From contig MKWE01000051.1 in NCBI GenBank assembly GCA_001899585.1, positions 78,991 to 142,990 on the forward strand: 64,000 nt of DNA, written 5' to 3'. This document shows, piece by piece, positions 18,974 to 27,137 of this stretch (its first letter is position 1; each line of letters opens with the position of its first letter). The notes below the pieces were generated by a model. It was given only the letters and a program-made list of their open reading frames with translations, was not told the origin of the DNA and did not search any database. Both the position numbers and the translations under genes were made by a program. This DNA comes from Rhodospirillales bacterium 70-18 (GTDB lineage: Bacteria; Pseudomonadota; Alphaproteobacteria; Acetobacterales; Acetobacteraceae).

Positions 18974-18991
18974 GTGACAGTAATATGACAG
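18974..18991 (-). promoter_or_regulatory. Pho box upstream of the ugp operon
   Basis: Read on the minus strand it is CTGTCAT-ATTA-CTGTCAC, two 7-bp half-sites spaced by 4 bp, very close to the PhoB consensus. It lies 64-81 bp before the ugpB ATG. ugp operons are classical phosphate-starvation targets, so PhoB activation is the likely control. Confidence 0.82.
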
Positions 18992-19047
18992 TTGGATGAA
19001 GGTCGAGCGCTAAGACATTCCGCCCCCGGGGCCAGCGCGCCCGCGGG

Positions 19048-19236
19048 TCAGCGCCGCGCCGCCCACAGCATCAGCCAGCGTGCCGGCAGCGCCCACAGCA
19101 CCCCGGCCAGCACGAAATATGCCGCCTGCACCGCCCAGTGCCGGCCGACCACAAGGTCCGCCAGGGTGACAACGCCGACGATGTAGGCGACGAAGCCGAC
19201 CACGCCGGCCAGCACTGCGATGGGGATGCGCGACAT
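19048..19236 (-). CDS. DUF2842-like small membrane protein
   Basis: 62 aa with two hydrophobic segments (AVLAGVVGFVAYIVGVVTLA and AAYFVLAGVLWALPARWLML). The second, with Ala-Gly-x-Leu-Trp-x-Leu-Pro followed by a Trp near the end, looks like alphaproteobacterial DUF2842 proteins. The start MSRIPI at 19236 fits; a longer frame overlaps the apt start. Function unknown. It is divergent from apt. Confidence 0.65.
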   Translation of the reverse strand: MSRIPIAVLAGVVGFVAYIVGVVTLADLVVGRHWAVQAAYFVLAGVLWALPARWLMLWAARR

Positions 19237-19314
19237 GGCCCTGCGTAGCCTTCCGCTTGCGGTGCCGCAACAGCGGGCTATACAGCCCCGAAGCATTGGC
19301 ATAGGCGGCGGCGC

Positions 19315-19830
19315 ATGGACCTGAAGGACCACATCCGGGGCATCCCGGATTTCCCCAAGCCCGGGATTCTCTTCTACGACATCTCCACCCTGCTGCGCGA
19401 CGCCGATGCCTGGCAGGTGGCGATGGGCCGGCTGGCCCGCGCGGTGCGCGCCTGGCAGCCGGACCTGATCGCCGGCATCGAGTCGCGCGGCTTCCTGATG
19501 GCCGCCCCGCTGGCGCTCAAGCTAGGCTGCGGCTTCGTCATGCTGCGCAAGCGCGGCAAGCTGCCCGGCGCCACCATCGGGCTGGACTACGCGCTGGAAT
19601 ACGGCTCGGACCGCATCGAGATCCAGGCCGACGCGGTGCACCAGGGCCAGCGCGTGGTGGTGGTGGACGACCTGCTGGCCACCGGCGGCACCATGGCGGC
19701 CGGCATCCAGCTGCTGCGCAACATCGGCGCCGAGGTGCCGGCGGCGGCGGCGCTGATCGAACTCACCTTCCTCGGCGGGCGCAAGCGGCTGGACGTGCCG
19801 TTCGAGGCGCTGGTGGCCTACGACACATAG
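19315..19830 (+). CDS. apt: Adenine phosphoribosyltransferase
   Basis: 171 aa, normal length. It makes AMP from adenine and PRPP in purine salvage. [20 protein letters not shown] is the family start, [10 protein letters not shown] the purine-side loop, KLPG the flexible loop, and [17 protein letters not shown] the PRPP-binding motif. Confidence 0.95.
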   Translation: MDLKDHIRGIPDFPKPGILFYDISTLLRDADAWQVAMGRLARAVRAWQPDLIAGIESRGFLMAAPLALKLGCGFVMLRKRGKLPGATIGLDYALEYGSDRIEIQADAVHQGQRVVVVDDLLATGGTMAAGIQLLRNIGAEVPAAAALIELTFLGGRKRLDVPFEALVAYDT

Positions 19831-19852
19831 TCGCCGCTTTCCCGGCCCATCC

Positions 19853-19909
19853 TCCCGGACCAGCTACCTGGTTTGACAACCCGCCGGTTCCGGGTAGGTA
19901 AGTCCGGGA
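19853..19909 (+). promoter_or_regulatory. Structured leader with a -35-like box upstream of the 365-aa gene
   Basis: TCCCGGAC at 19853-19860 and GTCCGGGA at 19902-19909 form a perfect 8-bp outer stem enclosing a weaker CTACC/GGTAG stem. A TTGACA hexamer sits inside at 19873-19878, with a poor -10 match 16 bp on. It could be a promoter overlapped by an operator, or a leader hairpin. This is inferred from symmetry only. Confidence 0.35.
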
Positions 19910-19952
19910 GACCCCGGCGCACCCCGCCGGGCCGCGAGCGGGAGGAGGCCTG

Positions 19953-21050
19953 ATGCCGCACGCCCAGCCGCCTGGTACGGCGCACGACGCACCCGCTCCA
20001 GGCCCCCTCGCGCCGGGCCGGCGGGCGGTGATGTGCGCCTTGGCCGCCGCCCTGCTCCCCCGCGCGGCCCTGGCCGCCACCACCCTCGGCACCTTCCCCG
20101 ACGGCAGCGCGATCCTGGTGGCCGGCCCCGATGGCGGCAAGCTGGGCCAGTGGGCCGAGCGGATCGGCCATGCCATGCTCGACGGCCTGCCCGAGGGCGT
20201 GGCCCAGCACCGCCACATGGTCGGCGGCGCCGACGGCGTGACCGGCGCCAACCAGTTCGAAACCCGCGTGCCGCCGGATGGCCAGACCGCGCTGCTCGCC
20301 CCCGGGCAATCCGCCCTGGCCTGGCTGGTCGGCGACCCCCGCGCGCAGTACGACGTGGCGCGCTGGCTGCCCATCATGGCCGGCATTACCCCCGGCATCG
20401 TGTCGTGCCGCCTGCCCGCCGCCGCCCTGTCGCCGGGCGCGGTGCTGCGCCTGGCCGCCGCCGGCCCGGTCGGCCCGGACCTGCCGGGCCTGCTGGCCGT
20501 GGAACTGCTCGGCCTGCGGCTGGCCCCGGTGTTCGGCCTGCAGGACCGCGCCACGGCGCAGCAGGCGCTGGCCGCCGGCGCGGTGGACGCGGTGTTCATC
20601 CACGGCCCCCAGGCCCGCCAGCACGCCGCCGTGCTGGCCGCCGCCGGCGCACCGCCGCTGTTCGGCATGGGCGTGCCCGGCGACGACGGCGCCGTGGCGC
20701 GCGACCCGCAGATGCCGGAACTGCCGACCTTGCCGGAGCTGGCCGCCCGCCTGCGCGGCGCCCCCCCGTCCGGCCCGCTCTACGGCGCCTGGCAGGCCAC
20801 CGCCGCCGCCGCCAACCTGCAATTCGCCCTGGTGCTGCCGGCGCTGACCCCCGCGGCGATGGTGGCGCTGTGGCGCAAGGCGGCCGCCAAGGTCGCCGCC
20901 GCGCCGGAGGTGCAGGCCGCCGCGCCGGACGTGCGCACCCTGCCCGCGCCCGGCGCCAACACGGTGATGGCCGCGATCACCGCCGAGGCGCCCACCCTGC
21001 TGGCGCTGCGCCGCTGGCTGGGCGAGCGCCTCAACTGGCATCCGAGCTGA
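19953..21050 (+). CDS. Exported protein, possibly Bug/TTT-type solute-binding-like
   Basis: 365 aa. An N-terminal hydrophobic stretch (RRAVMCALAAALLPRAALAA) looks like a secretion signal, possibly Tat-type. The body, with AILVAGPDGGKLGQWAERIG, and MAGITPGIVSCRLP, DAVFIHGPQARQH and a C-terminal helix, recalls periplasmic solute-binding proteins of the tripartite tricarboxylate (Bug) type, but the match is weak. It has a good GGAGGAGG ribosome site and precedes another binding-protein gene. Function unproven. Confidence 0.5.
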   Translation: MPHAQPPGTAHDAPAPGPLAPGRRAVMCALAAALLPRAALAATTLGTFPDGSAILVAGPDGGKLGQWAERIGHAMLDGLPEGVAQHRHMVGGADGVTGANQFETRVPPDGQTALLAPGQSALAWLVGDPRAQYDVARWLPIMAGITPGIVSCRLPAAALSPGAVLRLAAAGPVGPDLPGLLAVELLGLRLAPVFGLQDRATAQQALAAGAVDAVFIHGPQARQHAAVLAAAGAPPLFGMGVPGDDGAVARDPQMPELPTLPELAARLRGAPPSGPLYGAWQATAAAANLQFALVLPALTPAAMVALWRKAAAKVAAAPEVQAAAPDVRTLPAPGANTVMAAITAEAPTLLALRRWLGERLNWHPS

Positions 21051-21168
21051 CGCACCCCGGCACCGGGTGCTGTTGACAGATACCCTCCCCCGCGCCAGCG
21101 TAACGTCAACAGAACAGAACAGGGCGCGACGGCTCCGGCCGCCACGTGCCCACCGGGGAGGACGCGCC

Positions 21169-22239
21169 ATGACCAAACCCACCCGCCTGCCATCCACCCA
21201 TATGCTGACCGGCCGCCGGGCCATCCTGGCCGCCGGCGCCGCCGCCCTGGTGTTGCCGGCCGCCCGCGCCCGCGCCGCCGGCCCGTCCTCCGAGCTGATC
21301 GCCGCCGCCGTGAAGGAGGGCACCGCGGTCTTCCACACCTCCATCGACCTCACTGTGGCGCAAAAGATCGTCACCGCCTTCCAGGCGCTCTACCCCGGCA
21401 TCCGTATCCAGCTCGAACGCACCGGCGCCGAGCGCGTGCTGCAGCGGATCAACCAGGAATACGCCAGCAACATCTACGCCGCCGACGTGGTCGAAAGCTC
21501 CGACGCCACCATGTTCATCGGCTGGAAGCAGCAGGGCTGGCTGGCCAAGTTCGTGCCCGTCGATGTCGGCGCCTTCTGGCCCAAGGAACAGCGCGACGCC
21601 GACGACCGCTTCGCCAGCGTGCGCGCCACCCTCAGCGTCATCGCCTACAACACCAAGCAGGTGACGGCCGAGGAGGCGCCGAAGGGCTTCCTCGACCTGC
21701 TCAGCCCGAAATGGCGCATGCGCATGGTCAAGGCGCATCCCGGCTACAGCGGCACCATCCTCACCTCCACCTTCGCCACCGAGCAGGCGCTCGGCTGGGG
21801 CTATTTCGAGAAGGTGGCCAAGCAGCGCATCCTGCAGGTGCAATCCGCCTCCGACCCACCGAAGAAGGTGGCGCAGGGCGAGCGCTCCATCATGTTCGAC
21901 GGCAGCGAATACGTCGCCACCTACCTGAAGGAAGCCGGCAACCCGATCGAGATCGTCTACGCGGTCGAAGGCTCGCCGGTGATCGCCGGCCAGATGGGCG
22001 TGCTGGAGAAGGCGCCGCACCCCAACGCCGCCCGGCTTTTCGTGGACTACGTGTTCTCCGCCCCCTGCCAGCAGATGATGGCCGATGCCGGCGGCATCCG
22101 CTCCTTCCACCCGGAGGTGAAAACCAAGCCCGGCCGCAAGCCGCTCAGCGAGATCAAGCTGCTGAGCAGCGACCCGGCCGCCCTGGCCAAGGACGGCGAA
22201 GAGGTGAAAAAACGCTACACCGAGATCTTCGGCGTCTGA
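21169..22239 (+). CDS. Extracellular solute-binding protein, ABC transporter family 1 (iron/thiamine-like)
   Basis: 356 aa. The signal GRRAILAAGAAALVLPAARARAA suggests twin-arginine or Sec export. The body fits the family of Fe(III) and small-molecule binding proteins: GTAVFHTSIDLTVAQKIVTA, YPGIRIQLERTGAERVLQRI, VVESSDATMFIGWKQQGWL, IAYNTKQV. No permease or ATPase gene is adjacent, so its transporter must be encoded elsewhere or is lost. A TTGACA box at 21073 may serve as promoter. It leads into MmgE/PrpD and SDR genes, hinting at uptake of an organic acid or similar substrate. Confidence 0.8.
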   Translation: MTKPTRLPSTHMLTGRRAILAAGAAALVLPAARARAAGPSSELIAAAVKEGTAVFHTSIDLTVAQKIVTAFQALYPGIRIQLERTGAERVLQRINQEYASNIYAADVVESSDATMFIGWKQQGWLAKFVPVDVGAFWPKEQRDADDRFASVRATLSVIAYNTKQVTAEEAPKGFLDLLSPKWRMRMVKAHPGYSGTILTSTFATEQALGWGYFEKVAKQRILQVQSASDPPKKVAQGERSIMFDGSEYVATYLKEAGNPIEIVYAVEGSPVIAGQMGVLEKAPHPNAARLFVDYVFSAPCQQMMADAGGIRSFHPEVKTKPGRKPLSEIKLLSSDPAALAKDGEEVKKRYTEIFGV

Positions 22240-22273
22240 CCCGCCCGACCGTTCGAACACCCCGACAGCCGGC

Positions 22274-23638
22274 ATGACCACACCCAGCGTCGCCGAGCGC
22301 CTGGCCGACTGGCTGGCCGCCACCCGCGCCGCCGACCTGCCGCCCCCGGTGCGGGCGATGGCGCGCAGCCTGATGCTGGACGTGGCCGGGCTGTGCCTGG
22401 CCGCCCGTCACGAGGACTACGTGCGCGCCACCCTGGCCGCCACCGACCCGGGCAGCTGCACAGCCCTCGGCCACGCCGGCGGCCTGGGCGCGTTCGACGC
22501 CGCCCTGGTCAACGGCACCGCCGCCCATGGCGAGGATTACGACGACACCTTCGAGGGCGGGCCGGTGCATTCCGGCGCCGTCATCGTGCCCGCCGTGCTG
22601 GCCGCCTGCGAGCGCGAGGGCCTGGGCGGCGACGCCCTGCTGGCCGGCCTGGCCACCGGCTGCGAGGTGCTGTGCCGCATGAGCCTGGTGGCCCCCAAGG
22701 CGACCCACCAGGCCGGCTTCCACCCCACGGCGGTCATCGGCGCGGTGGCGGCGGCCGCGGCGGTGGCCAAGGCGCTGGGGCTGGACCGGGCGCAGACCGT
22801 CTCGGCGCTCGGCATCGCCGGCAGCATGGCCTCCGGCATCATCGAATACCTCGCCGAGGGCACCTGGACCAAGCGGATGCACGCCGGCTGGGCGGCGCAG
22901 TCCGGCCTGCGCGCGGCGCTGATGGCGCGCGCAGGCTTCCTCGGCCCGCGCACCGTGCTGGAGGGCACGCATGGCTTCTACCGCGCCTTCGCCCCCTCGG
23001 TGCCGCCCGATTTCAGCCGGCTGCTGGAGGGGCTGGGCACGCGCTGGGTGATGGCCGGCATCGCCTTCAAGCCCTATGCCTGCGGCACCATGACCCAGCC
23101 TTTCATCGACTGCGCCATCGCGCTCGCCGCCAGCGGGGTGCGGGCCGGGCAGATCGCCGCCATCACCTGCGAGGTGGGCGAGGGCACCGTGCACCGGCTG
23201 TGGGACCCGCTGGCGGCCAAGCACCGCCCGCCCACCCCCTACGCCGCCAAGTTCAGCACGCCGTTCTGCATGGCTGTGGGCTTTCTCGACGGCCGCGCCG
23301 GCTTCGGCCAGTTCACCGAGGCGCGCATCCGCGACCCCGAGGTGCTCGCCCTGACCGGCAGGATCTCCTACGTCGTCGATCCCGCCAACGAATACCCGCA
23401 CAACTTCACCGGCCATCTGCGCGCCACGCTCACCGACGGCACCGTGCGGGAATTCCGCCAGCCGCACATGCGCGGCGGCGCGCGCGACCCGCTTTCGGCC
23501 GCCGAGATCGAGGACAAGTTCATGGACAACGCCATCCACGGCGGCTGGGACCGCGCCCGCGCGCAGGCCCTGCGCGACCGCCTCGCCGGGCTGTTCGCCC
23601 AGCCCGACATGGCCGGCCTGCGGGCCCTGCGCGCATGA
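22274..23638 (+). CDS. MmgE/PrpD family protein
   Basis: 454 aa. It belongs to the 2-methylcitrate dehydratase / cis-aconitate decarboxylase / iminodisuccinate epimerase fold. Typical stretches are NGTAAHGEDYDDTFEGGPVHSG (split here by motif), HQAGFHPTAVIGAVAAAAA, and KPYACGTMTQPFIDCA. Solitary members beside transport genes often act on organic acids. The last 4 bp overlap the next gene (ATGA), so an SDR is co-translated. Confidence 0.85.
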   Translation: MTTPSVAERLADWLAATRAADLPPPVRAMARSLMLDVAGLCLAARHEDYVRATLAATDPGSCTALGHAGGLGAFDAALVNGTAAHGEDYDDTFEGGPVHSGAVIVPAVLAACEREGLGGDALLAGLATGCEVLCRMSLVAPKATHQAGFHPTAVIGAVAAAAAVAKALGLDRAQTVSALGIAGSMASGIIEYLAEGTWTKRMHAGWAAQSGLRAALMARAGFLGPRTVLEGTHGFYRAFAPSVPPDFSRLLEGLGTRWVMAGIAFKPYACGTMTQPFIDCAIALAASGVRAGQIAAITCEVGEGTVHRLWDPLAAKHRPPTPYAAKFSTPFCMAVGFLDGRAGFGQFTEARIRDPEVLALTGRISYVVDPANEYPHNFTGHLRATLTDGTVREFRQPHMRGGARDPLSAAEIEDKFMDNAIHGGWDRARAQALRDRLAGLFAQPDMAGLRALRA

Positions 23639-24402
23639 GCGGGGCGGCGGCGGGCGGCGAGCTGCACGGCCGGGTCGCCCTGGTCACCGGGGCCGCGCGC
23701 AACATCGGCCGCGCCATCGCCGTCGAGCTGGCCCGCGCGGGGGCCGACGTGGTGGTCAGCGCCCGCGCCTCCGACGAACTGGTGGCCGAAACCGCCGCCC
23801 TGGTGCGCGCCGAGGGCCGGCGGGCCAGCATGCAGATGGGCGACGTGGCCGCGCCGGACGCCGCCGCCGACCTGCTCGCCCGCGCCGTCGCCGCCTTCGG
23901 CCGGCTGGACATCCTGGTCAACAATGCCGCCCTGCGCCGGGAGACGAAGTTCGAGGACCTCGGCTACGCCGAGTGGCGCGAGGTGATGGGCGTCATCCTC
24001 GACGGCCCCTATCTCTGCGCCCGCGCTGCCCTGCCGGCGCTGCGCCGGTCGGACATGGCGGCGATCGTCAATATCGGCGGCATGTCCGCCCATACCGGCG
24101 CCCCGGGCCGCGCCCATGTGGTGGCGGCGAAATCCGGCGTGGTCGGCCTCACCCGCGCGCTGGCGCACGACCTGACGGCGGACGGCATCACCGTCAACTG
24201 CGTGGTGCCGGGGCTGATCGACACGGTGCGCGGCAGTTCGGCCCGCGGCACCCCGGCGCTGCATGCCGTGGCCACCCCGCTGGCCGGCCGGCGCGGCCGC
24301 AGCGAGGAGGTCGCCACCCTGGTGCGCTACCTCGCCGGGCCGCAGGCGCGCTACATGACCGGGCAGACACTGCACGTGAACGGCGGCGCCTTCCTGCCGT
24401 AG
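23635..24402 (+). CDS. SDR family oxidoreductase lacking the catalytic Tyr
   Basis: 255 aa short-chain dehydrogenase fold. The cofactor motif TGAARNIGRAIA and the NNAA motif are intact, and NIGGMSAHTG supplies the Ser. Where the YxxxK motif belongs, the sequence reads HVVAAK: Lys166 is present but the Tyr position (162) is Val, with His161 beside it. Some SDRs with RAHV-x-x-AK exist, so a different proton donor or a non-redox role is possible. The start codon overlaps the PrpD-like gene stop. Confidence 0.85.
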   Translation: MSGAAAGGELHGRVALVTGAARNIGRAIAVELARAGADVVVSARASDELVAETAALVRAEGRRASMQMGDVAAPDAAADLLARAVAAFGRLDILVNNAALRRETKFEDLGYAEWREVMGVILDGPYLCARAALPALRRSDMAAIVNIGGMSAHTGAPGRAHVVAAKSGVVGLTRALAHDLTADGITVNCVVPGLIDTVRGSSARGTPALHAVATPLAGRRGRSEEVATLVRYLAGPQARYMTGQTLHVNGGAFLP

Positions 24403-24426
24403 GCGGCGGGGTGTTGCCCCGCCGCC
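24402..24426. terminator. Hairpin between converging genes
   Basis: Perfect 10-bp arms (GGCGGCGGGG / CCCCGCCGCC) around TGTTG, starting at the SDR stop codon and ending 10 bp before the M20 gene stop. It probably terminates both. Confidence 0.65.
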
Positions 24427-24435
24427 GGCCGAGGC

Positions 24436-25824
24436 TCAGGGCGTGCCCTGTTCCCCCAGGTCCCACCAGATGCCGGTATAGGCGGCCAGGCCCTCGCGTG
24501 CCGGGGCGATCAGGAAATGCTCGTTCGGGCCGTGCTGCTTGCAGCCGTTGTAGCTGTGCGGAATCCACACCAGCGGCACGTGCAGATGGTCCACGAACAC
24601 GTCGCCGGGCAGGCCGCCGCCGCTGTTGGGGATCACCTGGACATGCTTGCCCAGCGTCTTTTCCATGCTGCGCACGGTCCAGCCCACCCAGGGGTTGTCG
24701 AGGTCGGTGCGGCTGGCCGGCATGCGGATGCCGGCGTTCTCGATGCGCACCTCCGGGAAGCCGTGGGCATCCAGATGGCTGCGCAGGGCGGATTCGAAAA
24801 TCGCCGGGTCGCTGTCCACCGTGTAGCGGATCTGGCAATGCGCGCGGGCGCTGGGGGCGACCGCGTTCACCGGGTTCTCCGGCCGGCCGGCGACCATCGC
24901 CAGCGGGATGAAGCTGGTCCAGCCGAACACCTTCTCGGCGGCGGTGAAGCCGGGCTCGCCCCAGTTCGGGTCGATGGTGGCGGATTCCTCGCTGGGCAGT
25001 TCCAGCCCGGCCAGGGCGGCGCGCACCTGGGCCGGCAGGCCGTTGCGGGGCAGCCAGTCGCGCACCAGGATCTTGCCGTGGCGGTCGCAGATGGCGGCCA
25101 GCGCGTGCGCCAGCACGATCGCCGGGTCGGCGATCATGCCGCCCCAGTTGCCCGAATGCACGCCGCCGGGCCGCAGGTCCAGCACCAGGTCGAAATGGAA
25201 GGTGCCGCGCGTGCCGGTGGTGACGGTGGGGATGCCCGGGGCCACGCGCGGGCCGTCGCTGGCGATCAGCACGTCGGCGGCCAGCGCCGCCGCGTGGGCG
25301 GCGACGAACTCCTTCAGCCCGTTGGAGCCGCGCTCCTCGCTGGTTTCCAGGATGAGCTTGAGGTTGAAGCCGAGCTTGCCGCCGCGCGCCGCCAGCACAT
25401 GCTCCAGCGCGGTCAGGTTCAGCGCGTGCTGGCCCTTGTTGTCGGCGGTGCCGCGGCCGTACCAGCGGTCGCCGACCTCCTTCAGCTCCCAGGGCTTCAG
25501 CCCGGCGTCCCACTGGTCGTCCAGCCCGCGCACGGTGTCGCCGTGGCCGTAGGTGAGAATCGTTTGGAGAGCAGGGTCTTCGATTCGCTCAGCCATGAGA
25601 ATTGGGCCGAAGCCGGGCTTAGGATTGGGATGGATGGTTACGGTGAACCCCATCCGCTCGATCCAAGGTGCGATGCCCTCTTGGAGGTATTTCCACACAT
25701 CCGCTTCGTGTCCTGGGTCTTGCGACGTGGACTGGATTGCCACCAGATCGGCCAATCTGTCGCGAAAGCGTCCATCGTCAAAGAATGCTAAAGCTCGTGC
25801 AATAGCTGCGTCGCGGTTCGTCAC
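24436..25824 (-). CDS. M20 family metallopeptidase (chimeric gene: host 3' part, island 5' part)
   Basis: 462 aa. Metal-site motifs of M20 dipeptidases are present: TYGHGDTVRG (His94, Asp96), GRGTADNKGQ, ETSEERGSNG and a C-terminal His in KQHGPNEHFL. The first 270 nt (25555-25824) have markedly lower GC and different codon use from the rest. The junction is the 8-bp CCGTAGGT at 25547-25554, coding part of Thr91-Tyr92-Gly93. The start is a GTG at 25824 after GGAGGAAGG, chosen because the residues that follow align with the host 5' remnant from its first codon (34829). The protein is likely functional, cleaving small peptides in the cytoplasm. Specificity unknown. Confidence 0.88.
   Translation of the reverse strand: MTNRDAAIARALAFFDDGRFRDRLADLVAIQSTSQDPGHEADVWKYLQEGIAPWIERMGFTVTIHPNPKPGFGPILMAERIEDPALQTILTYGHGDTVRGLDDQWDAGLKPWELKEVGDRWYGRGTADNKGQHALNLTALEHVLAARGGKLGFNLKLILETSEERGSNGLKEFVAAHAAALAADVLIASDGPRVAPGIPTVTTGTRGTFHFDLVLDLRPGGVHSGNWGGMIADPAIVLAHALAAICDRHGKILVRDWLPRNGLPAQVRAALAGLELPSEESATIDPNWGEPGFTAAEKVFGWTSFIPLAMVAGRPENPVNAVAPSARAHCQIRYTVDSDPAIFESALRSHLDAHGFPEVRIENAGIRMPASRTDLDNPWVGWTVRSMEKTLGKHVQVIPNSGGGLPGDVFVDHLHVPLVWIPHSYNGCKQHGPNEHFLIAPAREGLAAYTGIWWDLGEQGTP
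25547..25554. other. Left attachment-site core
   Basis: CCGTAGGT, identical to the right core at 34552-34559. To its left is host M20 sequence, to its right the island's replacement 5' segment. It codes (minus strand) for Thr-Tyr and part of Gly in the metal-site motif. The exact crossover within these 8 bp cannot be told; serine integrases usually exchange at a central dinucleotide. Confidence 0.75.
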
Positions 25825-26006
25825 GGTGCCTTCCTCCATCTCATTGGGACAGCCTACAGCGTGTTGGCTCCACCAGATACCGCGGCCTACCGAAGCTCTG
25901 CCACTGGACAGCGAGCAGGTTTGAACACGACATTCGACATCGCGCGTGCATTGCCCTTGACGGGGCGTGTGGGCCACAAACGCACCACTACCGTGAGATC
26001 AAAACC

Positions 26007-27131
26007 GTGGCAGACAACATCGCGATCAAGCGACTCACCCCGAGCGATTGCACTCTCTTTGAGGGCGTATTCAAGAAGATTGGGGCAGGGAACCAAAAAA
26101 GCATCAACCTCAACGCCGATGTGTTAACCGGACAGTTATATCCTGCCCTTGGCGCAGTTGCTGCATCTACGAATAACGAAATAGCCCTCGCGGTATCTAT
26201 ATTTGGCCCAAATGCCAAAACTGCACACAAACTTTCTCGCAAAATTATTAAAAATGCAGCTTATAAAAATTGGAGGTTGAATGGAGAGTTTGTGCATGGC
26301 CCGCCAGGAGATCAGGCGCGATACGATGGAATTAGTCCGGGTGACTTCGCAATAATGGTCTTTAAAGGTGACTCCGCTCCGTCCGGTCTGGATTTAATCC
26401 TGATTAGTCAGAGCGATGCCGCGGACGCTGCGTTGCACAGCGCCATAACTCCGTTGTTCACTAACAAGAGCATGATTGTCGTCACACTTGCTGATATTGC
26501 CGCCGCGGCGTCCGCGGCTGGTGTTACCGATAATCACCCCATATTGCTGGCTGCTGCCGACTCCGAGATGGACGCCGCACTCGAAGATGCCGCCCAAGGT
26601 GGGTTCGAGGGAACCGGCAAGCTCCTGAAGAATAAAGGGAGGCGCCTCATATCCGGCGCCGATCTTGCCAAGGCAAAGGCAAAAGCTGAGCTAACCGGCC
26701 AGGATGGTGAGGGGCTGATAAATGGCTATCTCGCACGGAAAGCCGCGGCTGGTGATATCGTCGGCTATCAATGGGTGTCGGCAGAAAATGCGGTCGCTCC
26801 ATACGATTTCGAAACAGTCGGCGCGCCCGGCAACAAGACCTTCATTGATGTGAAAAGCACAAACGGGCCGTTCGATAACGCGATCCATCTGTCATTGGCA
26901 GAAGTCATCGAAGCCGCGGGCGATACACCCTACCACATTTACCGGGTGTTCGGCCTAAACGAGGACGGCGGTAAGCTCAGGATATCCAACGATATTCGGC
27001 CCTTGGCACGGCATCTCAAGGCGACGCACGAGGCGCACATGCCAGCAGGTATCCGTGTAGACGGCTTCTCCGTTGCTACCGCGGCGCTGACCTGGAACGC
27101 AGAGGAACTCGTTGAAAGGGAAGACGAATAG
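26007..27131 (+). CDS. Restriction endonuclease-like protein with C-terminal DUF3883 / PD-(D/E)xK domain
   Basis: 374 aa, GTG start. The N-terminal two thirds are alpha/beta with no recognised motif. From about residue 230 the DUF3883 pattern appears: GEGLINGYLARK (Glu235), APYDFE (Asp267), and FIDVKST (Asp281, Lys283), the PD-(D/E)xK nuclease core, then IYRVFGL. DUF3883 domains occur in restriction and defence proteins. It converges on a cytosine-5 methyltransferase gene with a 6-bp gap, so it is most likely the cutting partner of a type II-like system. The sequence recognised is unknown. Confidence 0.75.
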   Translation: MADNIAIKRLTPSDCTLFEGVFKKIGAGNQKSINLNADVLTGQLYPALGAVAASTNNEIALAVSIFGPNAKTAHKLSRKIIKNAAYKNWRLNGEFVHGPPGDQARYDGISPGDFAIMVFKGDSAPSGLDLILISQSDAADAALHSAITPLFTNKSMIVVTLADIAAAASAAGVTDNHPILLAAADSEMDAALEDAAQGGFEGTGKLLKNKGRRLISGADLAKAKAKAELTGQDGEGLINGYLARKAAAGDIVGYQWVSAENAVAPYDFETVGAPGNKTFIDVKSTNGPFDNAIHLSLAEVIEAAGDTPYHIYRVFGLNEDGGKLRISNDIRPLARHLKATHEAHMPAGIRVDGFSVATAALTWNAEELVEREDE

Positions 27132-27137
27132 ACTGCT

